NCBI RefSeq assembly: GCF_018531495.1
Contig: NZ_JAHDTI010000003.1
Location: 1-64,000, forward strand
Origin: Nonomuraea sediminis
GTDB lineage: Bacteria > Actinomycetota > Actinomycetes > Streptosporangiales > Streptosporangiaceae
Length of the DNA: 64,000 nucleotides
Direction of reading: 5' to 3'
How positions within the stretch are numbered: the first letter of the stretch is position 1; every line of letters begins with the position of its first letter. Both the position numbers and the translations under genes were made by a program. Positions 41,416-52,045 of this stretch are shown here, piece after piece. The notes beneath the pieces are model-generated. The model saw nothing but the letters and a program-made list of their open reading frames with translations. It did no database searches and was not told the origin of the DNA.

Positions 41416-42723
41416 GTGGAGTGGCATTTCGTGGGCAGAACCCAGTTACTCGAAACGATTCGACGCGCGCTCCGCGACTCCGTCACCGGCCCGTTCGTGA
41501 TCGCCGGGGAGCGAGGCAGCGGCCGAACCTCCCTGGTCGAACGCCTGATCGAATCTCCTGAGGCGGCCCACTACCAGGTCGTCCGTATTCACTCCTCCGA
41601 CACCGCGGCCGACATCGCCGCCCGGGCGGGCGACGGGCCCGACGCGCTGCTCGTGGTGGACGACGCCCATCTGTGCGACCACGCGAGCCTGCTGGCGCTG
41701 CGCGAACTGGCCCGGCGCCGGGGCGCGGCGATCGTGGCCACGACGCTGGCGGGCACGCCCGACCGGCGGCCCGACCCGACCGACTGCCTGCGCTTCGAGC
41801 CGGGCGCGCGCACGCTGGTGCTGCAGCCGCTGACGGTGGAGGAGGTGGCCGCGCTGCTGTCGGAGATCGCCGGCGGCCACGTCAAGCAGGCCACGGCGGC
41901 CGCGCTGCACTCGGCCTCCAGGGGGAACGCTGCCCTGCTGCACGACCTGCTGGTGGGGCGCGGGCTGGTGGACCGGCTGACGCGCGGCGCGGGCGGCTGG
42001 GAGCTGCGCCAGGTGCCCCGCTGGCGGGCCAGGCCGCACAGGCAGGGCACGCGCCATCTGGTGGAGGCGACCTGGGTCGCCTGGCGGGGCCGCGCCTTCG
42101 ACCGGGCCTTCGAGCTGTGCAAGGCGGCCGCGTGGTGCGGGGAGGAGCAGCTGGTCGCGGTGCCGATGGCGCACCTGCTCCTGCTGCGCGGGCGGCCGCT
42201 GGAGTGCCTGCGCTTCCTGGACTCCCTGGGCACCGGAGCGGTGGAGACCACGCCACACCTGGCGCTGGCGCGGGCGCTCGCGCTGGCGAGCGGGCTGGGC
42301 AAGCCGCAGGCCGCGGCCGACTTCCTGCTGCGGGCCGCGCTGGCCGGCGGCGTCACCCGGCCGCAGCCGCTCTACCTGGCCTACCGGTCCTGGATCATGG
42401 CGCTGACCGGGCTGGGCACGGCCGAGCCCGCCACGGTCGACCGCGACGACCGCGAGACGGCGCTGTTCGTGCACGCGGCGCAGGCGATGGCGGAGCTGCG
42501 CCTGCGCTCCGAGCGCGCGGTCTTCCACCTGCGGCGGGCGCTGGCCCTGGTCAGCGGCGGCATGGAGGCGGGCCCGCCGTGGCTTTCTCCGCATCTGACG
42601 GCCTGCCTGATCGACGCGCTGCTGCTGGCGGGCCGCTCCTCCGAGGCGACCCTGCTCGCCGCCAACTTCCACGCCGCCGAGCCGGCCTCCGGCTGGGAGG
42701 TGGTCTCCGTTCTGGCCGCTTGA
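41416..42723 (+). CDS. AAA ATPase resembling a LAL regulator without DNA-binding domain
   Basis: About 435 residues. HFVGRTQLLETIRRAL opens the domain; Walker A is IAGERGSGRTSLVERL, Walker B ALLVVDDAHLCD, and the rest is TPR-like helical. This is the N-terminal STAND ATPase of large LuxR-type (LAL) regulators, which usually exceed 850 residues and end with a LuxR helix-turn-helix; here the protein stops after the first helical repeats. It may act by protein contact or be a natural truncation. GTG 41416 has GGAGG four bases upstream. Confidence 0.75.
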   Translation: MEWHFVGRTQLLETIRRALRDSVTGPFVIAGERGSGRTSLVERLIESPEAAHYQVVRIHSSDTAADIAARAGDGPDALLVVDDAHLCDHASLLALRELARRRGAAIVATTLAGTPDRRPDPTDCLRFEPGARTLVLQPLTVEEVAALLSEIAGGHVKQATAAALHSASRGNAALLHDLLVGRGLVDRLTRGAGGWELRQVPRWRARPHRQGTRHLVEATWVAWRGRAFDRAFELCKAAAWCGEEQLVAVPMAHLLLLRGRPLECLRFLDSLGTGAVETTPHLALARALALASGLGKPQAAADFLLRAALAGGVTRPQPLYLAYRSWIMALTGLGTAEPATVDRDDRETALFVHAAQAMAELRLRSERAVFHLRRALALVSGGMEAGPPWLSPHLTACLIDALLLAGRSSEATLLAANFHAAEPASGWEVVSVLAA

Positions 42724-42735
42724 CCTTCCTGATGT

Positions 42736-42766
42736 ACGGCAGGCCGGCCAACCGCCGGCCTGCCGT
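42736..42766. terminator. Bidirectional hairpin between convergent genes
   Basis: ACGGCAGGCCGG (42736-42747) pairs perfectly with CCGGCCTGCCGT (42755-42766) around a 7-base loop. It lies between the ATPase gene and the RsbU-like gene, with its end touching the latter's stop. No T-tract. Confidence 0.7.
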
Positions 42767-44013
42767 CACAAGGTCAGGTGGGCCGGGTTCGGGGTGCGGC
42801 GGAGCGCGAGGGTCGTGATGTCGTCCGACTGCTCGGCGGTTCCCGCGAAGTGGCGGACCGATCCGTCCACCGAGTCCAGGAGGGTCTCGGTGTGCGGCGG
42901 CGGGCCGTCCAGCAGGGCGCGCAGTCTTGGCATGCCGTACAGGCCGTGGTCGGTGTTGCGGGCCTCCACGACGCCGTCGGTGTAGGTGAACAGGGCGTCG
43001 CCGGGGGCGAGGTGGACGTGGCCGAGGGTGTAGGAGCTGTCGGACAGGATGCCGACCGCCGGGCCCGTGGGCGGCAGCAGCGACTGGCCGCCGTCGGCGC
43101 GCAGCACCACGGGCGGGTTGTGGCCCCCGTTGATGTAGAGCAGGTCGCCGGACTGCGGATCCAGCACCCCGAAGAACATGGTGGCGAAGTAGCCCTGCTT
43201 GAGGTGGTTGCGGGCCATGTACTGGTTGGTCCCTACGACCGCCTGGATGAGCGGGCCCGCCCCCAGCGACAGCAGCGGCAGCACCACCTCGCTCGAGGAG
43301 CCGTTGTTGACGGCGACGGCCAGGTCGTCGCTGACCATCTGCCCCAGCCCCGTGTGCTCGGCCGTGTGCCGCAGCAGGGTCCTGATCAGCGCCATGAACA
43401 GCGCCGCGCCGACCCCCTTGTCGCACACGTCGGCCACCACGAACGCCAGCCGCCGCCCGTTGACGATGGTGAAGATGTCGTAGAAGTCGCCGCCCACCTG
43501 CCGGGCGGGGCGGAAGCGGGCGCCGATCTCCCAGCCGTCCATCGACGGCATCGACTCGGGCAGGAATCCTGCCTGGATCTCGCGGGCGATGCTCAGCTCC
43601 CGCTCGTACTCGCGCAGGCTGGCCAGCTCGGCCATCTCCTCCACGGTCGTGCTCAGCTGCCAGCGCTCCCAGCAGGAGTTCAGCCGGCCGCGCAGCAGGC
43701 TCGGCAGGAACGGCCTGGTGACGTAGTCGAACCCGCCGCGCACGCACTCCTCCAGCTCGGCCAGGTCGCCCTCGGGGAAGGCCACGACCGTCGGCGCCGC
43801 GCCGTCGGCCAGGAAGCGCTGGCTGACCAGCGCCATCCGGTGCAACCCGAGGGAGGCCGAGACCATGAGCAGGTCGGGCCGCAGCCGCAGCGGGAGATCG
43901 AGCGGGGTGGCGTGCAGGACCTCGAATCCCTCCTCGCGCAGCGCCCTGTCCAGCTCCGTTAGCGCCTCGGACCTCTCGGTTCCGTGCTCAGCCACCACCA
44001 GGGCGTTCGGCAT
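42766..44013 (-). CDS. RsbU-like PP2C (SpoIIE) phosphatase with N-terminal receiver-like domain
   Basis: 415 residues. The first 120 resemble a receiver fold (ALVVAEHGTERSEALTEL, PDLLMVSASLGL) but the phospho-Asp position is not clear. A coiled linker (LREYERELSIAREIQAGFLP) leads to the SpoIIE domain: ARQVGGDFYDIF and ADVCDKGVGAALFMA with metal Asp residues, FTYTDGVVEARN, and SDDITTLAL. It should dephosphorylate a STAS antagonist and so release a sigma factor. Last gene of the operon; its start overlaps the RsbW-like gene by 26 bases. Confidence 0.9.
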   Translation of the reverse strand: MPNALVVAEHGTERSEALTELDRALREEGFEVLHATPLDLPLRLRPDLLMVSASLGLHRMALVSQRFLADGAAPTVVAFPEGDLAELEECVRGGFDYVTRPFLPSLLRGRLNSCWERWQLSTTVEEMAELASLREYERELSIAREIQAGFLPESMPSMDGWEIGARFRPARQVGGDFYDIFTIVNGRRLAFVVADVCDKGVGAALFMALIRTLLRHTAEHTGLGQMVSDDLAVAVNNGSSSEVVLPLLSLGAGPLIQAVVGTNQYMARNHLKQGYFATMFFGVLDPQSGDLLYINGGHNPPVVLRADGGQSLLPPTGPAVGILSDSSYTLGHVHLAPGDALFTYTDGVVEARNTDHGLYGMPRLRALLDGPPPHTETLLDSVDGSVRHFAGTAEQSDDITTLALRRTPNPAHLTL

Positions 44014-44434
44014 CCGTTCCTCCCCGCCGCATGATCAGCGTGTTCCTGTTGCGCCCTCCGACGAACTCGTAGCCGAACTCGTCGACCTTGGCGATCGCCA
44101 GCATCAGCCCGTAGCCGCCTTCCTCCCTGTGCATGGGAGGTACGGCCAGCCGCGGAGCCGGGTCGTACCGGGTCGGATCGAACGGCGGGGCGTCGTCCTC
44201 GATCCAGACCCTGAGCCGGTCCTGTTCGATCTCGGCGGCGATGTCCACCACTCCCCCGCGGCCGCCGTAGCCGTGGTGCGCGATGTTCGTGGTGATCTCG
44301 TCGGTGGCCAGCCGCAGCCAGTAGGCCTGCCGGGAGGTGAGCCCGGCCTCGTCCGCCAGCGCCGCCACGAAGTCGGCCACCACCCCGGGCAGGGAGGTGT
44401 TCGCGCCGTCAACCCTGAGCCGGCAGGCGAGCAT
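43988..44434 (-). CDS. RsbW-like anti-sigma factor serine kinase
   Basis: 148 residues of the GHKL/HATPase_c_2 type: LATDEITTNIAHHGYGG (N-box with Asn), WIEDDAPPFDP (G1 box) and EEGGYGLMLAIAKVDEFGYE (G2). It binds a sigma factor and phosphorylates the STAS partner. ATG 44434 overlaps the STAS stop (TGATG). Its neighbours supply the antagonist and phosphatase, but no sigma factor gene is in the window. Confidence 0.9.
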   Translation of the reverse strand: MLACRLRVDGANTSLPGVVADFVAALADEAGLTSRQAYWLRLATDEITTNIAHHGYGGRGGVVDIAAEIEQDRLRVWIEDDAPPFDPTRYDPAPRLAVPPMHREEGGYGLMLAIAKVDEFGYEFVGGRNRNTLIMRRGGTDAERPGGG

Positions 44435-44735
44435 CACTGCATCACGATGCTGCGATCGAAACCCGTCATGCGGATGGTCTCCGCGACCTCCTCTGAGGTG
44501 CCCACCAGAGTGATCTCCGAGTCGCGCGGGAGCTTCTGATGGGCGAAGATCAGGCAGCGCACCCCCGCCGACGACATGTAGGTCAGCTCGTCGAGCAGCA
44601 GCACCAGCTTGGCCACCTGCTGGCCGACGGCCTGGACGACCAGGTCGTTGAGTTCGGGGGCCGAGCGTCCGTCGAGCTCGCCGATCAGGCGGAGCGTGGC
44701 GGTGTCCCCCTCGACGTTCATCTTCACGTTGAAGC

Positions 44736-44739
<4 letters not shown>
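44434..44739 (-). CDS. STAS-domain anti-sigma factor antagonist (first)
   Basis: 101 residues. FNVKMNVEGDTATLRLIGELDG and ELTYMSSAGVRCLIFAHQ, with the phosphorylatable Ser in MSSAG, then ITLVGTSEEVAETIRMTGFD. It is an RsbV-type partner for the RsbW-like kinase encoded next. ATGA overlap with the GlgX gene upstream ties its translation to glycogen metabolism. Confidence 0.92.
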
Positions 44740-46756
<2,017 letters not shown>

Positions 46757-46760
<4 letters not shown>

Positions 46761-47092
46761 ACGGACAACGCCTCCACGCCTTCCTCGATCGACCCCACCA
46801 CGGTGAAGAAGCCGAGGAACCCGGTGGCGTCCATGATCTCGCGCACGTCGGGCGGCAGCCCGGTCAGCGCCAGCCGGGCGGCGCTGTGCTGCGCCTGCCG
46901 GTAGATCAGCAGCAGCACCCGCAGCCCCGCGCTGGACATGTAGCTCGTGCGGCTCAGGTCGAGCACGACCACGCCCTCATCGGGGAACAGCGCCTGCAGC
47001 TCCTGCTGGACGCGCGGCGCGGTCTCGCTGTCCAGCCGCCCGTCCATCGTGATGACGGTGATGTCACCGCGCAGCTGCTTGCGTACGTCCAT
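46757..47092 (-). CDS. STAS-domain anti-sigma factor antagonist (second)
   Basis: About 111 residues. VRKQLRGDITVITMDGRLD, then LDLSRTSYMSSAGLRVLLL with Ser in MSSAG, and LTGLPPDVREIMDATGFL. Start: GAGGAG lies 9 bases before ATG 47092 and 3 before GTG 47098; the ATG is preferred. Both STAS proteins keep the phospho-Ser, so the kinase may have two competing substrates. Confidence 0.9.
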
Positions 47093-47098
47093 GTCCAC

Positions 47099-49513
47099 TC
47101 ACTCCTCGACCGGCGCCAGGTGCGCCCGCACCGTCACGGGCGCCGTGGAGTCGGGCAGCTTGACCGTCATCGCGGCCGCGTCGAACAGCTGGTACGGCTG
47201 GCCGTCGACCTCCACCCACTCCAGCCGCACCCGCCCCGGCGGCAGCGCGTCGGGCGCGACCCGCAGGACCCGGTCGGTGAACCCGTCGGGCCGCGGTTTG
47301 AAGTGCAGCGTCAGCGGCTTCCTGTCCAGCAGCAGCCGCTGGTAGACGGTGGCCAGGAAGCACAGCTCGGCGGCGTGGCACATGCTCATCGAGTGGCTGC
47401 CCTTGAAGCGCTCGGTGCCGAGCAGGTAGGGGTGGCCGTCGGCGAGCACGTTGAAGTAGACGCCGCCCTCGTCATGGTCGAGGAAGAAGGCGTTGTAGAA
47501 GGCCGCCGACTCCCTGGCCCTGCGCAGGAAGGCCGGGTCGCCGGTGTTGCCGGCCAGGATCTGGTAGGCCAGGATCGCCTGCTCCTGCTGCCACCAGGCC
47601 TTGCGGTCGTGCCAGGTGAAGCGGTGGATGCGCTGGCCGGGGGCGAGTTTGCGCTCGACCACGTCGTACCAGCCGCCGCGCTGCGGGTCGCTGCCGAAGG
47701 CGGGCATCTTCTGCCCGATCTGGGCGGCCAGCTCGCGGTAGCGGTCCTTGGGCCTGATCGACATCATCCGCATCAGGTTCCAGGCGATCTTCAGGTTGTG
47801 GCCCACGACCGCGCGGTCCTGCTGCCAGTGCCAGCTGGTGTCCGGGGTCCAGTCGGCGTGGAAGCGCTCCTGGACGTAGGGGCTGTCGCCGCGCGGCATG
47901 TGCTTGACGATCAGGTCGAACGTCTCCTCGAGCATGTCGGCGTGGCGCTCCTCGCCGGTGGCCAGGTAGAGGTTGATCAGGTAGGCCGGGGCGTGGTCGC
48001 CGACGGAGTTCCAGTTCTTCCTCGACTGGTTGGGGCCGAGCGACTCGTGGTTGGGGTCGAGCAGGATCGGGTCGATGTGGCTGTAGTAGCCGCCCTTGTC
48101 CGGGTCGCGGAAGAACTTCTGGAACAGCCGCAGCGTGCCGTCGATGTCGGAGGCGATGCGCGGGTCGCCGGTCAGGCGGTACAGCTGGGTGGGCCCGGCC
48201 AGCGCGTAGATCTGCTCGTACATCGGGATGGCGTCGTAGTCGTCGCCGAACTCCGAGGTGAACAGCTTGTGCTCGATGCCGTCGCGGATGTCGATGCCGT
48301 GGTACCAGTACACGACGTCCTCGTCGCGGTCCACGAAGCGCATGTGCGCGCGCAGGTAGGCGGTGCCCTGCTCGGCCACCTCGAGGAAGTCCTCGTCGCC
48401 TGTGAGCATGTAGGCGCTGGACATGCCGTAGATCAGCCGGGAGATCGTGTCGGTCTCCTGGGTGAACTGGTCGATCTTCTCGCCGCCCAGGCGCAGCATC
48501 GTCCGGTAGGCGGCGTAGTCGATCGGCCCGTCAGGGCCGAACTGGGCCCTGCGGTAGAACTTGCCCAGCTCGTGGATCTGCTTGACCCACCAGTCGGGCT
48601 GCTCGAAGGCGTACTCGCCCGGGTGCCGGCCCAGGAAGGTGAGCGCCTTGGCCTCGATGGTGTACTCGTCGTGCTCGGGATAGAAGATGCCGTGCGCGAA
48701 CAGGTAGCTGCCCGGGGTGAGCAGCTGGTCCAGGTGTCCCGAGGCGTCGATGTAGGGCTCGGCCAGGTTGCGCACGAACTCGGCCGACATGGTGGGCGTC
48801 AGCCGTACCTGCACCTTCCTGTCGTCGTTGGTGCGCAGGTCGATCGTCTGGCCGTCGAAGGCGGTGACGTAGCCGGCGACCAGGTCGGAGAAGGTGAAGT
48901 CGGGCCGGTACCCGGTCAGCAGGGTGCTGCGCTCGGCCGCGAGCAGGTCGATGATCATGCGGGCGAACACGTGGCAGTGGTCGGCGGTGCGGGCGGTGAC
49001 CAGGTCGCGGTCCACGACGACGTCCTGGTCGGTGTAGAGCGCGCCCATGTTGCGCACGTCGCCGACGAGGTTGTTGTGGCAGGTCAGTCGGCGCCCCTCG
49101 ACGACCTCCGGGATCGGCGAGACGAGCCAGAGCCCGTGGCAGATGACGCCCTTGAGGATGCGCGGGTCGGCGAAGGCGTCCTTCAGCAGCCGCACCGCGG
49201 GCGGGAGCTGGTTGACGTCCTCGGTGTAGCGCAGCCGGTCGGAGACCATGCCCGAGGGGACGATCAGCGCGTCGATCCTGTCCAGGTCCACGCTCTCCAG
49301 GTCGCCCGCCACGGTGAACGGCTGCCGGTATTCGTGCCCGTGGAAGGTCAGGGAGCTCTGGCCCCACAGCCGGGTGACGAACTCCACCCGGGCGCCCTCC
49401 TCGGTGAAGCGGCGCTGGTAGTAGTGCAGTTCGGGCTCGACGAAGTCACTTTCCATCAGGATCGCGATCGTGCGGCCCGCCAGTCGCTGGTCACTCACGA
49501 TGACACCTCTCAC
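47099..49513 (-). CDS. Fusion of DJ-1/PfpI domain with AGE-like alpha/alpha toroid
   Basis: 804 residues. Residues about 12-190 are a DJ-1/PfpI domain (TIAILMESDFVEPELHYY, GVICHGLWLVSP with the nucleophile-elbow Cys). A linker with beta structure follows, and from about 290 an N-acylglucosamine 2-epimerase/cellobiose epimerase-like (alpha/alpha)6 barrel: ISRLIYGMSSAYMLTG, YWYHGIDIRDG, RAVVGHNLKIAWNLMRM, WWQQEQAILAYQI and ERFKGSHSMSMCHAAEL. It could act on a sugar aldehyde, one domain on the carbonyl and the other as epimerase. GTG 49513 overlaps the ThDP gene stop (GTGA); GTG 49498 is an alternative with AGAGG upstream. Confidence 0.8.
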   Translation of the reverse strand: MRGVIVSDQRLAGRTIAILMESDFVEPELHYYQRRFTEEGARVEFVTRLWGQSSLTFHGHEYRQPFTVAGDLESVDLDRIDALIVPSGMVSDRLRYTEDVNQLPPAVRLLKDAFADPRILKGVICHGLWLVSPIPEVVEGRRLTCHNNLVGDVRNMGALYTDQDVVVDRDLVTARTADHCHVFARMIIDLLAAERSTLLTGYRPDFTFSDLVAGYVTAFDGQTIDLRTNDDRKVQVRLTPTMSAEFVRNLAEPYIDASGHLDQLLTPGSYLFAHGIFYPEHDEYTIEAKALTFLGRHPGEYAFEQPDWWVKQIHELGKFYRRAQFGPDGPIDYAAYRTMLRLGGEKIDQFTQETDTISRLIYGMSSAYMLTGDEDFLEVAEQGTAYLRAHMRFVDRDEDVVYWYHGIDIRDGIEHKLFTSEFGDDYDAIPMYEQIYALAGPTQLYRLTGDPRIASDIDGTLRLFQKFFRDPDKGGYYSHIDPILLDPNHESLGPNQSRKNWNSVGDHAPAYLINLYLATGEERHADMLEETFDLIVKHMPRGDSPYVQERFHADWTPDTSWHWQQDRAVVGHNLKIAWNLMRMMSIRPKDRYRELAAQIGQKMPAFGSDPQRGGWYDVVERKLAPGQRIHRFTWHDRKAWWQQEQAILAYQILAGNTGDPAFLRRARESAAFYNAFFLDHDEGGVYFNVLADGHPYLLGTERFKGSHSMSMCHAAELCFLATVYQRLLLDRKPLTLHFKPRPDGFTDRVLRVAPDALPPGRVRLEWVEVDGQPYQLFDAAAMTVKLPDSTAPVTVRAHLAPVEE

Positions 49514-51099
49514 GTCGTCACGAGATCGACGAGGAACGGCCCGGGCTCGGCCAGCATGCGCCCGACGGCCGACTCAACCTTGGCGGGCTTGTCGACCTTG
49601 ACGGCGGGAACCCCGAGGCTCCTGGCCAGCCGGACGAAGTCGATCTCGGGATGGGACAGGTCGAAGCCCTCGGGGTGCGGGTGCGTGTCGACGTTCCGCT
49701 CCCGCCAGTACTGCTCCAGGTTGTCGTCGAGCAGCTGGTAGCGGCGGTTGTCGCAGATCACGAACCGGGCTGCCACGCCGTACCTGACGGCGGTCCACAG
49801 CGCCTGGATGGTGTACATGCTGCCGCCGTCACCGGTGAAGGCGACGACCTCGGACTCGGGGCGGGCCAGCTTGACGCCGATGCCGCCGGGGATGCCGACG
49901 CCGAGCGAGCCGCCCCTGGTGGCGAAGTAGCCGCCGGGGGTACGGCCGGGCAGGTGCCTGGTCAGCGCCGGCGAGGCGGTCAGCGCCTCGTCGAAGACCA
50001 CCAGCCCGTCGGGGGCCCGGCGCGCCAGCTCGGCGCAGAACAGGTCCATCATCGTCTCGGCGTAGATCTCCGCCGGCCGTACCACCGCAGGCCTGCCCGA
50101 GGGCTTCAACCGCGCGGCCAGCGCGGCCAGGGTGGGCTTGGGGTCGGCCACCAGCGCGACGTCGACGGGGAAGTTCTTGGCGATCTCGTAGTCGTCCAGG
50201 TCGATGTGGACCAGCTTGGCCCCTGGCCTGAACGGGCTGGTCAGCAGCGGGAAGACCTCGGGGAAGACGTAGGTGCCGACGATCAGCACGGCGTCCGCGT
50301 CCTTGATCATCTCCGCGCTGTGCTCGCCGAACATGTGGCCCAGCTGCCCTTGGTAGAGCGGGTGGGTGGCGTCGATGTTGACCTCGGAGTTGTCGACCCC
50401 CCACACCGGCGCGCCCAGCGCCTCGGCCACCCGGGTCAGCTCGTCCTGCGCGCCGGAGACCGACACCCCGTCGCCCATGAGGATGACGGGGTGCTCGGCC
50501 GCCGCCAGCACCGCCGCCGCGCGGTCCAGGTCCTCCGCGACGGGCACCGCCGACCGCCGCGGGATGGTGCTGGGCACGGCAGGCTCGTCGGTCAGCTCGT
50601 CGAGGACGTCCATCGGCAGCGCCACGAAGACCGGGCCGCGCGGCGGCGTCATCGCCGTCTTGACCGCGCGGCGCAGCACCCGCAGCACCGATCCCGGGTG
50701 GGTGACCCTGGTGGCGTACTTGGTCACCGGCCGCGCCATCGCGACCAGGTCGGCGGCCATCTGCCCGTCCATCGCCTCGTAGCGCACGCCGGCCTCGCCG
50801 GCGATCACCACGAGCGGCGAGTGGCCGCGCTTGGCCTGGTAGAGCATGCCGATGCCGTTGCCGAGCCCGACGCCGCTGTGCAGCTGGACCAGCGCGGGTC
50901 CCGCGGTGGCGCGGGCGTAGCCGTCGGCGATGCCGACCGCGACGGACTCCTGCAGCGCCAGCACGTACCCCATGTCCGGCATGTCCTCCAGGACGTCCAG
51001 GAAGCCCTGCTCGACGGTTCCCGGGTTGCCGAACATGAGGGTGATGCCGTCGGCGGCGAACTGCTCGAAGATCGCGTTCTTGGCGGGGCGGGCGGCCAT
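49510..51099 (-). CDS. ThDP-dependent decarboxylase/acetolactate synthase-like enzyme (MdlC type)
   Basis: 529 residues. N-terminal Pyr domain with catalytic Glu in ALQESVAVGIADGYARA, a central domain (AAVLAAAEHPVILMGDGV), and the C-terminal PP domain with ThDP/Mg site AFTGDGGSMYTIQALWTAV and ICDNRRY. Closest in feel to benzoylformate decarboxylase; it lacks the FAD-site features of acetolactate synthase. The substrate is a 2-oxo acid or an aldehyde. Start ATG 51099, two bases after the DJ-1 gene stop; GTG 51105 is possible. Confidence 0.88.
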   Translation of the reverse strand: MAARPAKNAIFEQFAADGITLMFGNPGTVEQGFLDVLEDMPDMGYVLALQESVAVGIADGYARATAGPALVQLHSGVGLGNGIGMLYQAKRGHSPLVVIAGEAGVRYEAMDGQMAADLVAMARPVTKYATRVTHPGSVLRVLRRAVKTAMTPPRGPVFVALPMDVLDELTDEPAVPSTIPRRSAVPVAEDLDRAAAVLAAAEHPVILMGDGVSVSGAQDELTRVAEALGAPVWGVDNSEVNIDATHPLYQGQLGHMFGEHSAEMIKDADAVLIVGTYVFPEVFPLLTSPFRPGAKLVHIDLDDYEIAKNFPVDVALVADPKPTLAALAARLKPSGRPAVVRPAEIYAETMMDLFCAELARRAPDGLVVFDEALTASPALTRHLPGRTPGGYFATRGGSLGVGIPGGIGVKLARPESEVVAFTGDGGSMYTIQALWTAVRYGVAARFVICDNRRYQLLDDNLEQYWRERNVDTHPHPEGFDLSHPEIDFVRLARSLGVPAVKVDKPAKVESAVGRMLAEPGPFLVDLVTT

Positions 51100-51101
51100 G
51101 G

Positions 51102-51920
51102 TCACCAGCCGTAACGGCGCAGGCCGGACTCGAGGACCTCGGCCAGCTTCTCGCCCGACAGGTAGGAGTCGGGGGTGGAGCGGCCGGTGACGAACGGATA
51201 GTCCACGATCACTGAGGTCTCCTTGCCCACGTTGCCGTGGTAGCGCCCGTCGGGGCCGGTGGCGTCGCGCAGGATGTACTCCAGCGGGTACGGCGGCGGG
51301 CCCATGTTGAAGTCGACGCCCAGGAAGCCGGTGCCGTCCTTGTAGTCGTACTCCTTGCAGTGCCCTGTGACGTGCTTGCCCCACAGGATGCTCTTGCGGT
51401 CCTCCCAGTCACGGGCGAAGGCCAGGCAGGCGATGCCGTAGCACTCGGCCAGGATGGGCTTGTCCTCCCGCAGGAAGGCCAGGATCAGGTCGTGCACGCG
51501 GCCGTTGTTGGCCAGGTCGACGATCGGACCGCTGCCGCCCACGATGACCAGCGCGTCGTATTCGGCGATGTCCAGGTGCTCGACCTCGCGGTAGTAGGCC
51601 TCGACCTTTCTCAGATATCCGTCGGCGCTGTTGTAGGGACGCTCGGGAATCCACTCGGCCAGGCTGATCGGATTGTCCAGCCTGCTCGACTCGTCCAGCC
51701 GCCTTGCGGCCACCGCGACCTCAGGTGTGGTCACGGAACGGCCGAGCGGAGGATCGACGTAGCCGGGATCCAGGCTCGGCGGCAGGGCATGCGGTCGCTT
51801 GCCCGTCGGGGTGGCGAACACGCTCCGGTAGTCCCGCTTGTCGAAGGCCGCGAGCGGCCCGACCAGCTCTTCTCCCCAATATCCGTACTCGGAGAGAACA
51901 ATAAGAATGGTGCGTGGCAT
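51102..51920 (-). CDS. DJ-1/PfpI family protein (Hsp31-like)
   Basis: 272 residues. ILIVLSEYGYWGEELVGPL at the N-terminus, DALVIVGGSGPIVDLANN, and nucleophile elbow ILAECYGIACLAFARDW with Cys; the acidic partner is in GEELV. Large DJ-1 members of this shape are glyoxalase III/deglycase or holdase proteins that deal with reactive carbonyls. First gene of the eight-gene operon ending at 42766; an AT-rich 125-base region upstream holds its promoter, which I could not define. Confidence 0.85.
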   Translation of the reverse strand: MPRTILIVLSEYGYWGEELVGPLAAFDKRDYRSVFATPTGKRPHALPPSLDPGYVDPPLGRSVTTPEVAVAARRLDESSRLDNPISLAEWIPERPYNSADGYLRKVEAYYREVEHLDIAEYDALVIVGGSGPIVDLANNGRVHDLILAFLREDKPILAECYGIACLAFARDWEDRKSILWGKHVTGHCKEYDYKDGTGFLGVDFNMGPPPYPLEYILRDATGPDGRYHGNVGKETSVIVDYPFVTGRSTPDSYLSGEKLAEVLESGLRRYGW

Positions 51921-52045
51921 GAAAAGAATTCAAACAAGGTGCCGTATTCAACGACAAGGCCGGCGGGGCCATTGCGTCAAGTCGATAATTGTCCGCGGCA
52001 CTTCGTCAGGTGACTGACAGAACGAGTCGAATACCATGTCAGAAT

